From Lysobacterales bacterium (GTDB lineage Bacteria; Pseudomonadota; Gammaproteobacteria; Xanthomonadales; SZUA-36), in NCBI GenBank assembly GCA_013002505.1, contig JABDJL010000012.1:1-35000 (forward strand): a stretch of 35,000 nucleotides of DNA, read 5' to 3'. Positions within the stretch are counted from its first letter, which is position 1. Each line of letters begins with the position of its first letter. Below the pieces are notes generated by a model. The model did no database searches, was not told the DNA's origin, and saw only the letters and a list, made by a program, of their open reading frames with translations. A program made the translations under genes and the position numbers. Of the stretch, positions 34,917-35,000 are shown piece by piece.

Positions 34917-35000
34917 AACGCACGGTAGGACTGGTAGGCGGGCGAGGGTACACCGGCGCAGAGCTGCTGGCCCTCGTCAACCGCCACCCGCAGCTGAAGC
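34913..35000 (+). CDS. argC: N-acetyl-gamma-glutamyl-phosphate reductase (3' end outside window)
   Basis: Only the first 29 codons are present. They read MKRTVGLVGGRGYTGAELL, the dinucleotide-binding start of ArgC, which reduces N-acetylglutamyl phosphate to the semialdehyde with NADPH. It overlaps the kinase/synthase gene by 4 nt and continues the arginine operon beyond the window; argH would be expected further on. Confidence 0.93.
   Translation, partial: MKRTVGLVGGRGYTGAELLALVNRHPQLK

Overview
The window looks like chromosomal DNA of a GC-rich, free-living gammaproteobacterium, probably near the Xanthomonadales/Woeseiales. The arginine genes point that way most clearly: an N-acetylornithine-type transcarbamylase, then argG, argE, a fused acetylglutamate kinase/synthase and argC, the order known from Xanthomonas. 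A homodimeric E1-type pyruvate dehydrogenase, DUF1302/DUF1329 genes and a patatin-barrel autotransporter fit the same placement. This is inference from gene families; no search was run. No rRNA, tRNA, CRISPR, insertion sequence or prophage was seen.

Positions 1-18156 are a central-carbon block. The end of tkt is followed by gapA and pgk on the + strand. A patatin-like outer-membrane phospholipase lies on the - strand (3838-6072). A HAD phosphatase, pyruvate kinase, class I fructose-bisphosphate aldolase, malic enzyme with a phosphotransacetylase-like tail, and the pyruvate dehydrogenase complex (aceE, aceF, lpd) follow on the + strand. A small membrane-anchored retropepsin-like protease gene sits between aceF and lpd, overlapping both by 4 nt. 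Together these genes carry carbon from triose phosphates, and from malate, to pyruvate and acetyl-CoA.

Positions 18157-20803 hold an intergenic stretch with a large paired inverted-repeat element, then two - strand genes: an exported methyltransferase-like protein and a DASS/SLC13 anion transporter.

Positions 21035-30087 are a compact five-gene + strand locus: a secreted VolA/Pla-type lipase, a DUF1302 outer-membrane barrel, a DUF1329 exported protein, a YCF48/Asp-box protein and an RND (MMPL-like) transporter. An intrinsic terminator separates the first three genes from the last two. I infer an envelope lipid hydrolysis and transport system.

Positions 30108-35000 are an arginine biosynthesis operon. 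Its leader contains what looks like a complete ribosome-mediated attenuator: a 24-codon leader peptide with five Arg codons in nine, a terminator hairpin, and a perfect 9-bp alternative pairing that would disrupt the terminator. Arginine operons of proteobacteria are normally described as ArgR-controlled, so this is the most notable signal in the window. The predicted promoter puts transcription start at or next to the leader ATG, which suggests a leaderless leader-peptide mRNA; the HAD phosphatase gene shows the same spacing.
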